Assembly: GCA_018433835.1 (NCBI GenBank)
Contig: JAHDQM010000014.1
Span: 1 to 64,000 of the forward strand
Source of the DNA: Methanoculleus sp.
GTDB lineage: Archaea > Halobacteriota > Methanomicrobia > Methanomicrobiales > Methanoculleaceae
Direction of reading: 5' to 3'
Length of the DNA: 64,000 nt
In this document: one piece after another, positions 41,963-51,504 of the stretch
Numbering within the stretch: the stretch's first letter is position 1
Layout: each line of letters begins with the position of its first letter
Program-made: the position numbers and the translations under genes
The notes under the pieces: model-generated
The model's input: the letters and a program-made list of their open reading frames with translations, nothing else
The model's database searches: none
Told to the model about the DNA's origin: nothing

Positions 41963-42682
41963 ATGGAAATTTATCCTGCAGTTGATATCCTGGACGGGCG
42001 GTGCGTGCAGCTTGTGCAGGGGCGGCCGGAGGCGGCGACGGTCTACGGTGACCCGGCTGCCTGGGCGCGCCGGTGGCTCGAAGAGGGAGCGGACGGCCTC
42101 CATGTCGTCAACCTCGACGGGGCGTTCGGCCGGGCGCAGAAAAACGCCGACCTGATCCAGGCCTTCACACGCGAGACGGACGCTTTCGTCGAACTCGGCG
42201 GCGGTATCCGGAGCGTGGAGGACGCCGCCGGATGGCTTGAAGTCGACGTCGACCGGGTGATCCTCTCGACCCTGGCCGTCCGGTCGCCGGATGTCATCCG
42301 GACGCTTGCCGACGAGTTCGGCAGCGTTCGGGTCATGGCCGGGATCGACGCCCGGGGAGGCGAAGTGATGATCGAGGGGTGGGAGCGCCCGGCAGGCGGT
42401 TACCTCTCCTGGGCGGAGCGGTTCGAAGACCTCGGCGCAGGATCGCTCCTCTACACAAACGTGGACGTTGAGGGGCTCCAGCAGGGGATCGCCATAACAC
42501 CCGTGACGGACCTCCTCGCGAGAGCGAGGGTCCCGGTCGTCGTCTCGGGCGGGATATCGAGTTCCGGGGACGTTCACGCGCTCCGGGAAGCGGGAGCGGC
42601 AGGGGCGGTGCTCGGATCGGCACTCTACGCCGGGAAGGTGCGGCTTTCAGAGGCCATGGAGGCGGCGCATGCGGCAGAATGA
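41963..42682 (+). CDS. hisA: ProFAR isomerase (HisA)
   Basis: The protein has 239 residues and is a TIM barrel. It begins with [20 protein letters not shown], where the Asp of VDI is catalytic, and carries the second-half Asp in [10 protein letters not shown] and the phosphate-binding SGGISSSGD and GAVLGSALY. The [11 protein letters not shown] segment is the N-terminal phosphate site. It overlaps hisB by 14 bases. Confidence 0.96.
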   Translation: MEIYPAVDILDGRCVQLVQGRPEAATVYGDPAAWARRWLEEGADGLHVVNLDGAFGRAQKNADLIQAFTRETDAFVELGGGIRSVEDAAGWLEVDVDRVILSTLAVRSPDVIRTLADEFGSVRVMAGIDARGGEVMIEGWERPAGGYLSWAERFEDLGAGSLLYTNVDVEGLQQGIAITPVTDLLARARVPVVVSGGISSSGDVHALREAGAAGAVLGSALYAGKVRLSEAMEAAHAAE

Positions 42683-43250
42683 GGTCCACCGGACCACGAA
42701 GGAGACTGATATCAGCCTCTCCCTCGACCTCGACGGCACCGGAGCCGGGGCCATAGAGACCGGGATACCGTTCTTCGACCACATGCTGGCGTCGTTTGCC
42801 CGCCACAGCCACATAGACCTCACCGTCCGGGCGGCCGGCGATCTCGCGGTGGACCCCCACCACACCATCGAGGACATCGGTATCGTCCTCGGGCTAGCCC
42901 TTGCCGAAGCGGTCGGGGACGGGAGAGGGATCGCCCGGTTCGCCGACGCCGCCGTCCCGATGGACGAGGCGCTCGCCCGGGTGGCGCTTGATCTGGGCGG
43001 CCGGGGCTACCTCGTCTTCGATGGCGCTTTTTCGCTGGCGGGGCCGGGCGGCATTCCCGGCGACCTCATCGAGCACTTCTTCTACAGCCTCTGCACCAAC
43101 GCCGGCCTCACCGCGCACATCACGGTCACGGGCAGGAACGACCACCATATGTGTGAGGCGGCGTTCAAGGCGTTTGCACGGGCGCTCGCGGCCGCCGTGG
43201 CAATCGACCCCTCGATAGGCGACGTGCCGAGCACCAAAGGCACGCTGTGA
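42669..43250 (+). CDS. hisB: Imidazoleglycerol-phosphate dehydratase
   Basis: The protein has 193 residues. The manganese-binding His clusters are in [40 protein letters not shown] and [18 protein letters not shown]. Single-domain form without the phosphatase, as usual in archaea. It ends the hisGAB operon and is followed by a T tract. Confidence 0.96.
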   Translation: MRQNEVHRTTKETDISLSLDLDGTGAGAIETGIPFFDHMLASFARHSHIDLTVRAAGDLAVDPHHTIEDIGIVLGLALAEAVGDGRGIARFADAAVPMDEALARVALDLGGRGYLVFDGAFSLAGPGGIPGDLIEHFFYSLCTNAGLTAHITVTGRNDHHMCEAAFKAFARALAAAVAIDPSIGDVPSTKGTL

Positions 43251-43268
43251 GCCCGGAATAAGGGCAAC

Positions 43269-43276
43269 TTTTTTTT
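43269..43276 (+). terminator. Oligo-T terminator after hisB
   Basis: Eight T residues begin 19 bases after the hisB stop. The next 250 bases (to about 43530) hold no convincing gene. Confidence 0.6.
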
Positions 43277-43530
43277 GACCGGGGCAGGACCCGGCTTCTC
43301 CGGAAGAAGAGAGACCTCACCCCGACAACGACGTATCGACCTCTAAAACCTGCGTTATACGACAGACGCCTGATTCTGCCATACCAGGGCATAACCGGGC
43401 TGAAATCGAAGATAGAAGTGTCTGACACCTATCGCTGGTCTGGACACCCGATGTGCAGCACGGAATGCTCGTGAGATACCGGAAGCGCTCGGGGTGTGAA
43501 CTCCACAGTATCATCAGTTGCAAACCTCAT

Positions 43531-43793
43531 CCACGGATTTCAGGTGGACTACGCACCCCCGGTGCTCGAACTCCGGTTCTACGAACCGTCGCTTATCGCC
43601 ACGCGGGGAGAGCGACGGGCCGAAGGGTGCGGTGTTCCAACGGAACGGAGCAGGAGCACCGAAGGTGCGAAGTGCGACGGACAGCGTCCGGAGCGTGAGA
43701 AGCCGCCAGGCTTCGAGCAGGAGCTCGACCACCGTCAGGTGGGGAGGAGGGCGTGCCCCCCTTCGCACCTAAGCGGTGCTCCATCACACGGAC
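43531..43793. repeat. Hairpin array 3
   Basis: It starts with CCACGGATTTCAGGTGGACT and holds hairpins read from both strands: GGTTC-GTA-GAACC (on the minus strand), GTTCC-AAC-GGAAC, GCACC-GAA-GGTGC, GAAGCC-GCCA-GGCTTC and CCACC-GTCA-GGTGG, with linkers GGAGCTCGA and GGAG. The left units point left and the right units right, around CGTCGCTTATCGCC. It fills the space between hisB and the convergent histone gene. Confidence 0.8.
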
Positions 43794-43917
43794 CCCCCCG
43801 GCGCAGCAGTCACGATACCGTCCACAAGGAGATCGATAAAGCGTCTATCCCGCCGGAGATGAATCAGTAAGGGGGGCTCGGAGTGCCCCCCGGTAAAGAG
43901 AAGAGAAAACGGTCGAC

Positions 43918-44124
43918 TTACGCGGACTTAACCGCGAGGTCGACGTCTTCTGCCTTGATCGTCTTGCGTCCCGCGTGCTGGGCAAGCCTGTTGGCTTCCT
44001 TGGTCAGCTCGGCGATGTACGCCTCAGCCTTGGTAACCAGTGCGGCAGCAGCGTCGCTGCCCACTCTCTCAGCACCATTCTTCTTTGCGATACGAACAAC
44101 CGCAGCAATAGGTAGATCTGCCAT
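43918..44124 (-). CDS. Archaeal histone (HMf type)
   Basis: The protein has 68 residues forming a single histone fold. It starts MADLPIAAVVRIAKKNGAER, has the loop and helix AEAYIAELTKEANRLAQHAGRK, and ends with the strand TIKAEDVDLAVKSA. It wraps DNA into archaeal nucleosome-like chains. AGAGGTGG precedes the ATG, and a TTTAAATATT TATA element lies about 40 bases upstream. Confidence 0.97.
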   Translation of the reverse strand: MADLPIAAVVRIAKKNGAERVGSDAAAALVTKAEAYIAELTKEANRLAQHAGRKTIKAEDVDLAVKSA

Positions 44125-44160
44125 AATCTAATTCCACCTCTAAAAAGAGGTGTATGAGTT

Positions 44161-44171
44161 AATATTTAAAC
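44161..44171 (-). promoter_or_regulatory. TATA box of the histone gene
   Basis: Read on the minus strand GTTTAAATATT lies about 40 bases before the ATG at 44124, leaving a short leader that holds the AGAGGTGG ribosome-binding site. Confidence 0.6.
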
Positions 44172-44286
44172 GTTTCGGGATTATCTCGGAAATTTGCGTT
44201 TCTCTTTCCCATTGAGGATGCATCCGGACAGGGCACTGCGATACCCGGCAGAGAATCAGGCCGATTGGAAAACGCCAGATATTGGG

Positions 44287-45072
44287 TTATTTGGACGACG
44301 GATGGCCAATTCGGGATTTTTTGGACTCCGCCAGTGATTTCGCGAGCATTATTGCATTGGTATAATCTGCTGAGGCGCGCGACGTATCCACGAAAATTTT
44401 GTCGATATTTACTACCGGAGCACCGTGCCCGGCCCCGGCTCCGAGGAGCGTGAGCGTACGGAAGATCAGGTTCCCGGAAACCCCGTCGGGGGCGACGACC
44501 ATCCCGTATCGCTTCGCCGCCTCCTCGATCAGGATCTCGGTGTGCTCCGCACCGGTCAGGCGGGCGACGAGCTCGGCGTCCGCCATCGTCCGGTCGACGA
44601 CCGGGTGCCGCCCGAGATCCCCGAGCCGTCCTCCCGAGAGGATTGCCACCCCCTCGGCGAGGCCGAAATTCCGGGCGATATCCCGGCCGAGTTTGACGAA
44701 CCGCACCTTTTCCTCAACGGTCCAGCCCTCGTCGACCCCTACCGGGGCAAGGAGAAAGAGGTGCCCGTCGGCAGTCTCGAGAAGGGCGATCCGTTCCAGG
44801 CGGTCGACACCCGCAGCCTGCTTGAGGGCCTTTAAGGTGGAAGACGCAGGCAGGGTGCCCCTGACGGCGGCATCTATCCTGCCGGCGGCGAGAGCCCCGA
44901 TAAGGGCGACTTCCGGCTCCTCGGCCTCGACGACCGTAACCGCATCACCGAACGTTCCGGCGGTCCCCGGGCGGGAAAAAAGGATCAGGTCAATCTCCCG
45001 GCCGACCGCCCGGATGGTCGAGAGGATCTTCGCATCAGGGGATGCCGCACCAAGCCCGACCGTTACCGGCAT
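44287..45072 (-). CDS. mtxX: Methanogenesis marker protein 4 / MtxX-like
   Basis: The protein has 261 residues. It begins PVTVGLGAASPDAKILSTIR and contains RIDAAVRGTLPASSTLKALK and APDGVSGNLIFRTLTLLGAG, an arrangement related to phosphate acetyl/butyryl-transferases. The family is restricted to methanogens, annotated as a possible methyltransferase-associated subunit with no proven reaction. It overlaps marker protein 2 by ten bases, a pairing seen in methanogens. Confidence 0.85.
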   Translation of the reverse strand: MPVTVGLGAASPDAKILSTIRAVGREIDLILFSRPGTAGTFGDAVTVVEAEEPEVALIGALAAGRIDAAVRGTLPASSTLKALKQAAGVDRLERIALLETADGHLFLLAPVGVDEGWTVEEKVRFVKLGRDIARNFGLAEGVAILSGGRLGDLGRHPVVDRTMADAELVARLTGAEHTEILIEEAAKRYGMVVAPDGVSGNLIFRTLTLLGAGAGHGAPVVNIDKIFVDTSRASADYTNAIMLAKSLAESKKSRIGHPSSK

Positions 45073-46073
45073 GCCCCTCCTTCAGTGAAGATCCGCATGA
45101 TACCGTTCTGGTCCAGGTCGAAGACCTGCGTCTCCCGGTCCAGATACCTGATGGCCAGCCTTCTGCTTCCGTTAACCTCCCCGATGGGGGCGGCGGTGAT
45201 ACCGGCATCGCCAAACCGGCGGCAGACCTCCTCCACGTTCTCCTCTTTTGCGGTCAGGATGAACCCCATTCCGGGATACATGCGCACCCACTGCTCGAAG
45301 GGGAGGTCAATCGCAAAGAGGTCCGGGCGGGGGATCGCTTCGAGGTCGATCACCGCGCCCTTCCCGCTCACCTCAAGGAGCATGCCGAGGGTCCCGATGA
45401 CACCCGGGTTGCTGATATCCTTGCCGGCCGTCACCAGGTGCTCCTTTCCGAGATCCTCCATCACCCGGATCTGGGCCCGCACCACATCTGCCGACTTCAT
45501 CGTGACCGAGTCCCAGTTGAAGCAGCACGACGGGTGTACCCGGCCGTCGAGGTCTATCGCCGCGATCACCCGGTCGCCCTCCTCCGCCGTATCCGAGAAG
45601 ATGAGCTGATCCATACTGGCCGTCCCAAGGATCGCCACATCCACAACGCTGTAGGGCGTATCCGGGTGCAGGTGCCCGCCCACAATCGGGACGCCGAACT
45701 GCGCGGATGCGGCGACCATGCCCCGGGTCACCTCGTCGCGGATCCGGTCGCCCGTAACAGAGAGGATATCGACCATCGCAACAGGCCTCCCCCCCATGGC
45801 AGCGATGTCGTGAACGTTCACGAGCACGGCACAGTACCCTGCCCAGAACGGATCCGCCTCCATCAGCTTGCTCCAGATACCGTCCGCCGCAAGCAGCAGC
45901 GCGTCCTCTGCGTTATGCCGAATGACCGCGGCATCCTCACCAAACGAAGCGACAACATCGGGGTTCGCCATCCGGAGAGACCGGATCATATCCCCGATCA
46001 CCTTCTTACGGGTGACGCCCTCGTATTCCCTGACGGCCTGTGCTACCGTATCGGTGGAGCAATCCTTCACCAC
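45063..46073 (-). CDS. Methanogenesis marker protein 2 (AIR synthase-like)
   Basis: The protein has 336 residues. It shows the PurM/SelD ATP-binding fold: FGEDAAVIRHNAEDALLLAADG, then VNVHDIAAMGGRPVAMVDIL and GGHLHPDTPYSVVD (in part), with C-terminal ISNPGVIGTLGMLLE. The family is found in methanogens and is linked to methyl-coenzyme M reductase modification or assembly by phylogenetic profile; substrate unknown. The start TTG/GTG region is AT-rich, preceded by no strong TATA. Confidence 0.88.
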   Translation of the reverse strand: MVKDCSTDTVAQAVREYEGVTRKKVIGDMIRSLRMANPDVVASFGEDAAVIRHNAEDALLLAADGIWSKLMEADPFWAGYCAVLVNVHDIAAMGGRPVAMVDILSVTGDRIRDEVTRGMVAASAQFGVPIVGGHLHPDTPYSVVDVAILGTASMDQLIFSDTAEEGDRVIAAIDLDGRVHPSCCFNWDSVTMKSADVVRAQIRVMEDLGKEHLVTAGKDISNPGVIGTLGMLLEVSGKGAVIDLEAIPRPDLFAIDLPFEQWVRMYPGMGFILTAKEENVEEVCRRFGDAGITAAPIGEVNGSRRLAIRYLDRETQVFDLDQNGIMRIFTEGGACR

Positions 46074-46326
46074 AAGAACACCAACACTCCACGTTTCCTT
46101 ATGGTATTCTGCCTCATCAGAGATAATGTATTTGATTCACCGGTATTATGCACTCTGCTCCGGGAACCGATCACGGCGGAGGAGAGCCGGCCTGCCCCGA
46201 TCGGGAAGCAGGCTTTAGCAGGCATCCGGCCGGGACAGGCATGGCTCTCTCCCGGCGGGTCCCGGGAACGATCATCGCATCCGCACCGGGGTGGTATTTT
46301 TGATGCACCGCGTCGAATAGATAGGT

Positions 46327-47691
46327 ATGGACTGGGTGGAAAAGTACAGGCCGCAGCATCTCCAGGATGTTGTGGGGAACTCCGGCGCCGTCAGGCAGAT
46401 GTACGAATGGGCGCGGGACTGGTCGCGGCAGAAGAAGCCGCTGATCCTGTACGGGAAACCCGGTATCGGCAAAACCTCGAGCGCTTACGCCCTTGCGAAC
46501 GATATGAACTGGGAAGTGGTGGAGTTGAACGCCTCCGACCAGCGGACAAAATCGGCCCTTGAGAGGGTGGCGGGCTCGGGTTCCACCACGGCCACCCTCT
46601 CCGGTGCGAGCCGCAAACTCATCCTGCTCGACGAGGCCGACAACCTGCACGGGCAGGCGGACCGGGGGGGGGCGAAGGCGATCGTCGAGATCATCGCGGC
46701 GTCGCAGCAGCCCATCATCCTGATCGCAAACGACTACTACTCCCTCTCGAGGGAACTCAAAGCGGTCACGGAGCCGGTGCAGTTCCGGGCGCTCCAGGCC
46801 CGTTCGATCGTCCCCCGCCTCCGCCAGATCTGTGCCGCAGAGGGCGTGGCGTGCGATCCTGCCGCGCTCGACGGGATCGCCGAACGCGCCGGCGGGGATA
46901 TGCGGGCCGCGGTGAACATGCTCTACGCCGCGGCTATCGGGAAGGAGCGCCTCGCGGCGGATGACGTCCACACCTCCACAAAGGACGAGCGCTCCACCAT
47001 CTTCGAACTCGTGGGGGGGGTCTTTAAGGGGCGGAAGGACGCCGACCTGCTCCGCATGGCGGTGGAGGTCGAGGACACCCCGGATGCCGTCGAGCAGTGG
47101 CTCGAGGGGAACCTGGACCATATGCCCGATCCCGCTTCCCGGGCGAAGGGCTACGCCTGCTTATCAAAGGCGGACGAGTACATCGGCCGGACCTACCGGC
47201 GGCAGTACTACACCCTCTGGCGGTACGCGAGCGCGGTCATGCTCCTCGGCGTCGCCGACGCCGCCGGCGGGCACGGCGTCCACGGCCGCATCATGCCGCC
47301 GTCGCGCTGGCAGAAGATGGGGGCGTCGAAGAAGCAGAAGGCGGTCAGGGCGGGTCTCGCCCGGAAACTCAGCGAAATGACGCATATCCCACAGGATACA
47401 CTGCGCGAGGACTTCTTCACCGCGATCAGCATCCTTGTCGAGCAGGACCCTGCGGGCTACGTCCGCGAGTTCGAGCTCGACGCCGACGAACTGAACCTCC
47501 TCATCCACGACAAGGCCCGGGCCGCGAAGGTGGTCAAAGACGTGGCAAAGGAGGAGAAAACGAAACTGAAGAAGGCCCCCGGCAAGGAGAAGGGGGCCGG
47601 CAGAGGCAGGAAGTCCAGAGACGACGATCCTCCCGGCGATGCCGGGGAGACGCGGCAGGATCCTCCCCCGGGCCAGGCAACGCTCTTTTAG
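46327..47691 (+). CDS. rfcL: Replication factor C, large subunit
   Basis: The protein has 454 residues. It loads the PCNA clamp with the small RFC subunits. Walker A is [16 protein letters not shown] (about 41-55), Walker [11 protein letters not shown], and sensor 1 [17 protein letters not shown]-terminal collar domain is followed by a Lys/Gly-rich tail that ends GQATLF, a PCNA-interacting (PIP) box. The gene starts from its own promoter region; a convergent-facing hairpin array lies downstream. Confidence 0.95.
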   Translation: MDWVEKYRPQHLQDVVGNSGAVRQMYEWARDWSRQKKPLILYGKPGIGKTSSAYALANDMNWEVVELNASDQRTKSALERVAGSGSTTATLSGASRKLILLDEADNLHGQADRGGAKAIVEIIAASQQPIILIANDYYSLSRELKAVTEPVQFRALQARSIVPRLRQICAAEGVACDPAALDGIAERAGGDMRAAVNMLYAAAIGKERLAADDVHTSTKDERSTIFELVGGVFKGRKDADLLRMAVEVEDTPDAVEQWLEGNLDHMPDPASRAKGYACLSKADEYIGRTYRRQYYTLWRYASAVMLLGVADAAGGHGVHGRIMPPSRWQKMGASKKQKAVRAGLARKLSEMTHIPQDTLREDFFTAISILVEQDPAGYVREFELDADELNLLIHDKARAAKVVKDVAKEEKTKLKKAPGKEKGAGRGRKSRDDDPPGDAGETRQDPPPGQATLF

Positions 47692-47790
47692 CGTGTCGAG
47701 GCACACTAAAAGGGAGAGTACCGTTCGGATTTCGCAATATACTGATATACCCTACCTGTTCATTCCGGGAGGGCCCAATCCTGGGGCCAC

Positions 47791-48378
47791 GCCCGGGCAC
47801 GGCTTTCCCGTGGACTACGCACCTCCGGTGCTCGAGCTCCTGCCCTTCGGCCAGTCGCTTATCACCACGCACTGCCCCCGCCCCTAGGGGCGGGGAACGA
47901 CGCTCCGGAGGGGCGGAGTTTGAGCACCGTCAGGTGCGGGGGAGGAGGCCGAAGGCCGGGCGGGGTGCGACGGATGGGACACCCGGAGCTTGAGAAGACC
48001 GAAGGTCTTCGAGTGGGGCTACAGGTAGCAACTCGTGAGGTGGAGACAGGGGAGGGGGCATGCCCCCCTCCCCGTCAGCCCCTCCCCCAATGGCGATAAA
48101 CGATGCGTGCCCGAAGGTGCGACGTTCCTCCGGAACGGAGCTTGAGCACCGCAAGGTGCGGGGGCAGGCAGAGTTCGAGCACCGCTAGGTGCGCAGGCCA
48201 CCACGATCCACTGCATGGGGAGATCCCATAGAAGAACCATGCACGGCTTCCCACTGGCTATCGCCACGCACTGCCCCCGCCCCACAGGGGCGGGGAACGA
48301 CTGCCGGGAGCGTAGCGAACGGCAGGAATTGAAGCACCGCAGGTGCGGAGGAGCGCGGAGCGCGGGCGGGGTGGGGGC
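47791..48378. repeat. Hairpin array 4 (double, two cores)
   Basis: Two copies of the CACGGCTT..CCC core (47799 and 48241) organise about a dozen hairpins: GCACC-GTCA-GGTGC, GGCC-GAA-GGCC, GAAGACC-GAA-GGTCTTC, GTTCC-TCC-GGAAC, GCACC-GCAA-GGTGC, GCACC-GCTA-GGTGC and GCACC-GCA-GGTGC. CGCTCC-GGA-GGGGCG differs from the array-2 unit by one T-G wobble. A GGGGGGCATGCCCCCC-like terminal hairpin lies near 48055. The 845-base gap between rfcL and the UPF0146 gene contains nothing else recognisable. Confidence 0.82.
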
Positions 48379-48536
48379 GAGCCTGATCTATCCTGCAAAC
48401 CACCTCCAGTCAGGATGCCGTCTTCATTCGTGCAGCATGAACGCATCGTATGACATCAAGGCAGTGCAAAGAGGCTACCATGGGTCCGGGACCGGTGATC
48501 CGCATTAGAATCCACAGAATACGGTGAAATTGTCCA

Positions 48537-48944
48537 CTAAGGACGGCGGCGGTGGTAGCGGTGGAGGAGAACGGGGCCGCAGTCCACGGCCTCGCCGCCG
48601 TCCTCGTAGGTCTCACACCCCAGGTGGTAGACCAGGAGGTCGCTGTTGACCCGGCCGGCAAGCGCGATCAGCGGCGGGACCATCTCCACACCGGGGCGCA
48701 CGGCGTAGATAAGGTCCGCACCCGCATAAAGCCGGAGATCCGGGTCGAATATATCGTCGGTCACCACGGCAAGCCCGTCGTGCCGGATGCCGGGCCTGGT
48801 ATCGGTGCAGAGCATAAGAGCCCCGGCGGCCGCTATCAGCCTTGCGGCCTCGGGATTATTGCCGACACCCACTTCCACGACCCGCCGGTAGCGGGCGGCG
48901 ATGTACTCCCCGATACTCCGTTCAATATGTTTATACCGACACAT
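48537..48944 (-). CDS. UPF0146 family protein (SAM-binding-like)
   Basis: The protein has 135 residues. VVEVGVGNNPEAARLIAAAG resembles a methyltransferase motif I, followed by CTDTRPG and DDIFDPDLRLYAGADLIY, then LLVYHLGCETYEDGGE. The fold is a shortened Rossmann methyltransferase, but the family is uncharacterised. It is divergent from archaemetzincin; the 17-base gap is too short for separate full promoters, and a TTATACCGACA element overlaps its start. Confidence 0.8.
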   Translation of the reverse strand: MCRYKHIERSIGEYIAARYRRVVEVGVGNNPEAARLIAAAGALMLCTDTRPGIRHDGLAVVTDDIFDPDLRLYAGADLIYAVRPGVEMVPPLIALAGRVNSDLLVYHLGCETYEDGGEAVDCGPVLLHRYHRRRP

Positions 48945-48961
48945 TACCCAGAGATTAGGTA

Positions 48962-49501
48962 ATGGGCATCAATATCCTTTGGGACCAGCAGGCACCGGGA
49001 GGTATCGAACTCCCGGTCGCCCGGATGATTGCGATGATCCTCGGGAAGGACCCCGGGCTCGTCGAATATCCGTTTCTCATCGACGGCTACGACCGGAACC
49101 GTAACCAGCACGATGCTCAAAAGATTCTGGACCGCCTGCAGGACACCCTCACGCGCAGGTACGATATCGGTGGCCCCCTGCTGCTCGTCACCTCCCGGGA
49201 CCTCTACGTCAACGGGTGCGACTTCGTCTTCGGTCTCGCGAGGCCGACGTGCGGCGTCGCCGTCGTCTCGACCGCCCGCCTCTCAAACGACTACTACGGC
49301 AGGATGCCCGACGACGCCGACCTTATTGACCGGACCGCAAAAGAAGGAGCGCACGAACTCGGGCACCTCCTCGGGCTCGACCACTGCGAGAACCCCGAGT
49401 GCATCATGTTCCGGCCGCGGACTCTGGATGAACTGGACCGGAAGAGAAAGATGCTCTGTCCGTCCTGCAGGGAGGCGCTCGCGTCAGGGGGAGAGGGATG
49501 A
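48962..49501 (+). CDS. amzA: Archaemetzincin family zinc metalloprotease
   Basis: The protein has 179 residues. The extended zinc motif is HELGHLLGLDHC with the Met-turn IMFRPRTLDEL, and a second CPSC pair with C-terminal cysteines forms the extra zinc site typical of archaemetzincins. The catalytic base is the Glu of HELGH. Substrates are unknown. Its stop overlaps a small downstream frame (ATGA). Confidence 0.93.
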   Translation: MGINILWDQQAPGGIELPVARMIAMILGKDPGLVEYPFLIDGYDRNRNQHDAQKILDRLQDTLTRRYDIGGPLLLVTSRDLYVNGCDFVFGLARPTCGVAVVSTARLSNDYYGRMPDDADLIDRTAKEGAHELGHLLGLDHCENPECIMFRPRTLDELDRKRKMLCPSCREALASGGEG

Positions 49502-49644
49502 CGACGACCGACATCTCCTATCGGGAGCATCTCCCGACGTTCCCGGAAGAGGTGCCCGGAGAACCGGCCAAAGTTGCAAAAGTATTAAACGAGAGTTTCT
49601 GGATACCTAGGAGTGCATTACCATGGGATACTCGTCATCCTTGA
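49498..49644 (+). CDS. Possible small protein between archaemetzincin and Usp
   Basis: A 48-codon frame begins at the ATGA overlap with the archaemetzincin stop and reads MTTTDISYREHLPTFPEEVP, ending at 49644 inside the Usp start region. Overlap with a known gene supports coupling, but a promoter-like AAAAGTATTAAA for the Usp gene lies within it, so it may be chance. Confidence 0.3.
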   Translation: MTTTDISYREHLPTFPEEVPGEPAKVAKVLNESFWIPRSALPWDTRHP

Positions 49645-50165
49645 TTCAGCGAAAGTTCAAAGACATCGTCGGGAAGCGCTACGATTCGGTCCTCAAGGAG
49701 TATAGTGAGTTCCTTTTGACCGAAGAAGAGTTACTCGTCCCTGAGATCCGGTCCATCCTGGTGCCGCTCGACTTCTTTGTCCACGACATCACCGACGAAG
49801 CCATCGACGTCCTCTCCGCCTACGAAGCCACTATCTCGCTTGCCTACATCACCGATGCCGGGGTGGTCGAGATTCTCGAGCGGGCGCTCAACCAGTCGTC
49901 GACTGAGGAATTCCGGGCAAAGAAGGAAGAGTACGGCCGGGAACTCCTCGAACGAACCGCGGCAAAACTCGAAGAACACGGCCTTTCGACTCAGACGCGG
50001 ATGTTTGTCGGGCATAAGGGCGACGATGTCGTCCAGATGGCAAAGAACCATGACATGGTCGCGCTATGCCGCCGCTATGCCGACGGAGAGTCGACCGACG
50101 CCTCGATCAGCCCGATCGTCCTGCGCATCTGCCAGCGGGTGGAGACCCCTGCGCTCATCTACTGA
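49623..50165 (+). CDS. Universal stress protein family
   Basis: The protein has 180 residues. A helical N-terminal extension (1-38) precedes the Usp fold starting IRSILVPLDFFVHD, with a long central helix (EEFRAKKEEYGRELLERT). The usual ATP-binding GxxGxxxxGS/T near the C-terminus is absent (GESTDASISPIVLRI instead), so nucleotide binding is doubtful. It precedes an ArsB/NhaD-type transporter and a second Usp, all on the plus strand, suggesting that the Usp proteins regulate the transporter. Confidence 0.82.
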   Translation: MGYSSSLIQRKFKDIVGKRYDSVLKEYSEFLLTEEELLVPEIRSILVPLDFFVHDITDEAIDVLSAYEATISLAYITDAGVVEILERALNQSSTEEFRAKKEEYGRELLERTAAKLEEHGLSTQTRMFVGHKGDDVVQMAKNHDMVALCRRYADGESTDASISPIVLRICQRVETPALIY

Positions 50166-50176
50166 CGGGTGTATCG

Positions 50177-51499
50177 ATGGAAATTGTTGCACTGATCGCG
50201 ATAGCGGTCTTTCTCTTCACCTACGCCCTGATCGTAGACGAGCGGATCCACCGAGCGGTGGCCGCCATGTTCGGGGCGGCGATCGTGGTCTTCATCGGGA
50301 TCGTCCCCTGGGAGGCGCTCCTCGACCATGTCGATTTCGGGACGATCCTGCTCCTGATGGGGATGATGATCATCGTCAACACCGCCCGCGGCAGCGGCCT
50401 CTTCGAGTACATCGCCATCCGGACGGCAAAACTCGCCAAAGGGAGTCCGATCCGGGTTCTCATCCTCTTTGCGCTCGTGACCGCAGTGGTGAGCGCCTTC
50501 CTCGATAACGTCACCACGGTCCTTCTCCTCACTCCGATGCTCCTCTACATCGCGAAGGTGATGAAGCTCAACCCCATCCCGTTCCTGGTTACGGAGATCT
50601 TCGCTTCCAACGTCGGCGGGGCCGCGACGCTCATCGGCGACCCCCCGAACATCATGATCGGCTCCGCCACCGGTCTGTCGTTCAATGAGTTCGTGATCCA
50701 CCTCGGCCCCATCATGGTCATCAACATGGCGATCCTTCTCCTGATGATGTACCTCATCTACGGCCGGTCCATGAAGGTGGACCCCGAAGAGCGGGAAGAG
50801 ATGGTCCGGACTCTCAACGATCTGGACGAGCGGGCGGCGATCGTCGACCGGTCGCTCTTCAATAAGTCTTTGGTCGTTATCGGGTTCGTGATCCTGCTCT
50901 TCTTCGTCCACGACCGGATCGGAGAGATCCTGCACGTCGTTCTGCCGTTTGTCGATCCGGCGATGGGGCTTGAGCCCGCGGAGGTGGCTCTCATCGGAGC
51001 GGCTATCCTCCTCTTCTGGAGCAGGCAGTCCCCCGAGGAGATCTTTGAGAAGATCGAATGGCCGGCCCTCTTCTTCTTCGGCGGGCTCTTCGTCATCGTC
51101 GGCGCCCTCGTCGAGACCGGGATTATCGCGAACATCGCCGCGATCATGGTCGAGAACGTCGGCTCGACCGGGGAGGCGATGTTCATCGTAACCTGGTTTG
51201 CCGCCATCGCCTCGGCGATCGTGGACAACATCCCCCTGACCGCGGCGATGATCCCGCTCATCCAGGATCTGGGAGCGACGATGGACGTTTACCCGCTCTG
51301 GTGGTCGCTCGCCCTCGGTGCATGCCTCGGCGGCAACGGTACCGCCATCGGGGCGTCGGCAAACGTCGTCGTTATCGGTATCGCCGAGCGCGAGGGGATC
51401 AATATATCCTTTGTCGACTTCCTGAAGGTGGGGATGCTCGTGCTCTTCGTGACGGTGGCGGTGGGTCTCGGAATACTCTGGCTGAAATTTGCGATGTGA
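50177..51499 (+). CDS. ArsB/NhaD-type ion transporter
   Basis: The protein has 440 residues from ATG 50177, with about 11-12 membrane segments. The two inverted halves carry the family discontinuous-helix motifs: SAFLDNVTTVLLLTPMLL with NVGGAATLIGDPPNIMIG, and SAIVDNIPLTAAMIPLI with GGNGTAIGASANVVVIG. This is the arsenite/Na+-H+ antiporter (IT) superfamily; the Asp-Asn pairs in both halves suit Na+/H+ exchange, but arsenite or citrate transport is not excluded. It is flanked by two Usp genes 11 and 5 bases away. Confidence 0.9.
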   Translation: MEIVALIAIAVFLFTYALIVDERIHRAVAAMFGAAIVVFIGIVPWEALLDHVDFGTILLLMGMMIIVNTARGSGLFEYIAIRTAKLAKGSPIRVLILFALVTAVVSAFLDNVTTVLLLTPMLLYIAKVMKLNPIPFLVTEIFASNVGGAATLIGDPPNIMIGSATGLSFNEFVIHLGPIMVINMAILLLMMYLIYGRSMKVDPEEREEMVRTLNDLDERAAIVDRSLFNKSLVVIGFVILLFFVHDRIGEILHVVLPFVDPAMGLEPAEVALIGAAILLFWSRQSPEEIFEKIEWPALFFFGGLFVIVGALVETGIIANIAAIMVENVGSTGEAMFIVTWFAAIASAIVDNIPLTAAMIPLIQDLGATMDVYPLWWSLALGACLGGNGTAIGASANVVVIGIAEREGINISFVDFLKVGMLVLFVTVAVGLGILWLKFAM

Positions 51500-51504
51500 A
51501 TGAC

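Noticed and set aside
43165..43428. 87-codon minus-strand frame downstream of hisB
   Set aside because: Most of it overlaps the hisB end and the T-tract terminator, with no motif and no start signal.
47791..48378. CRISPR array in hairpin array 4
   Set aside because: Units have varied sequence and length, no constant repeat with unique spacers of even size, and no cas genes in the window.
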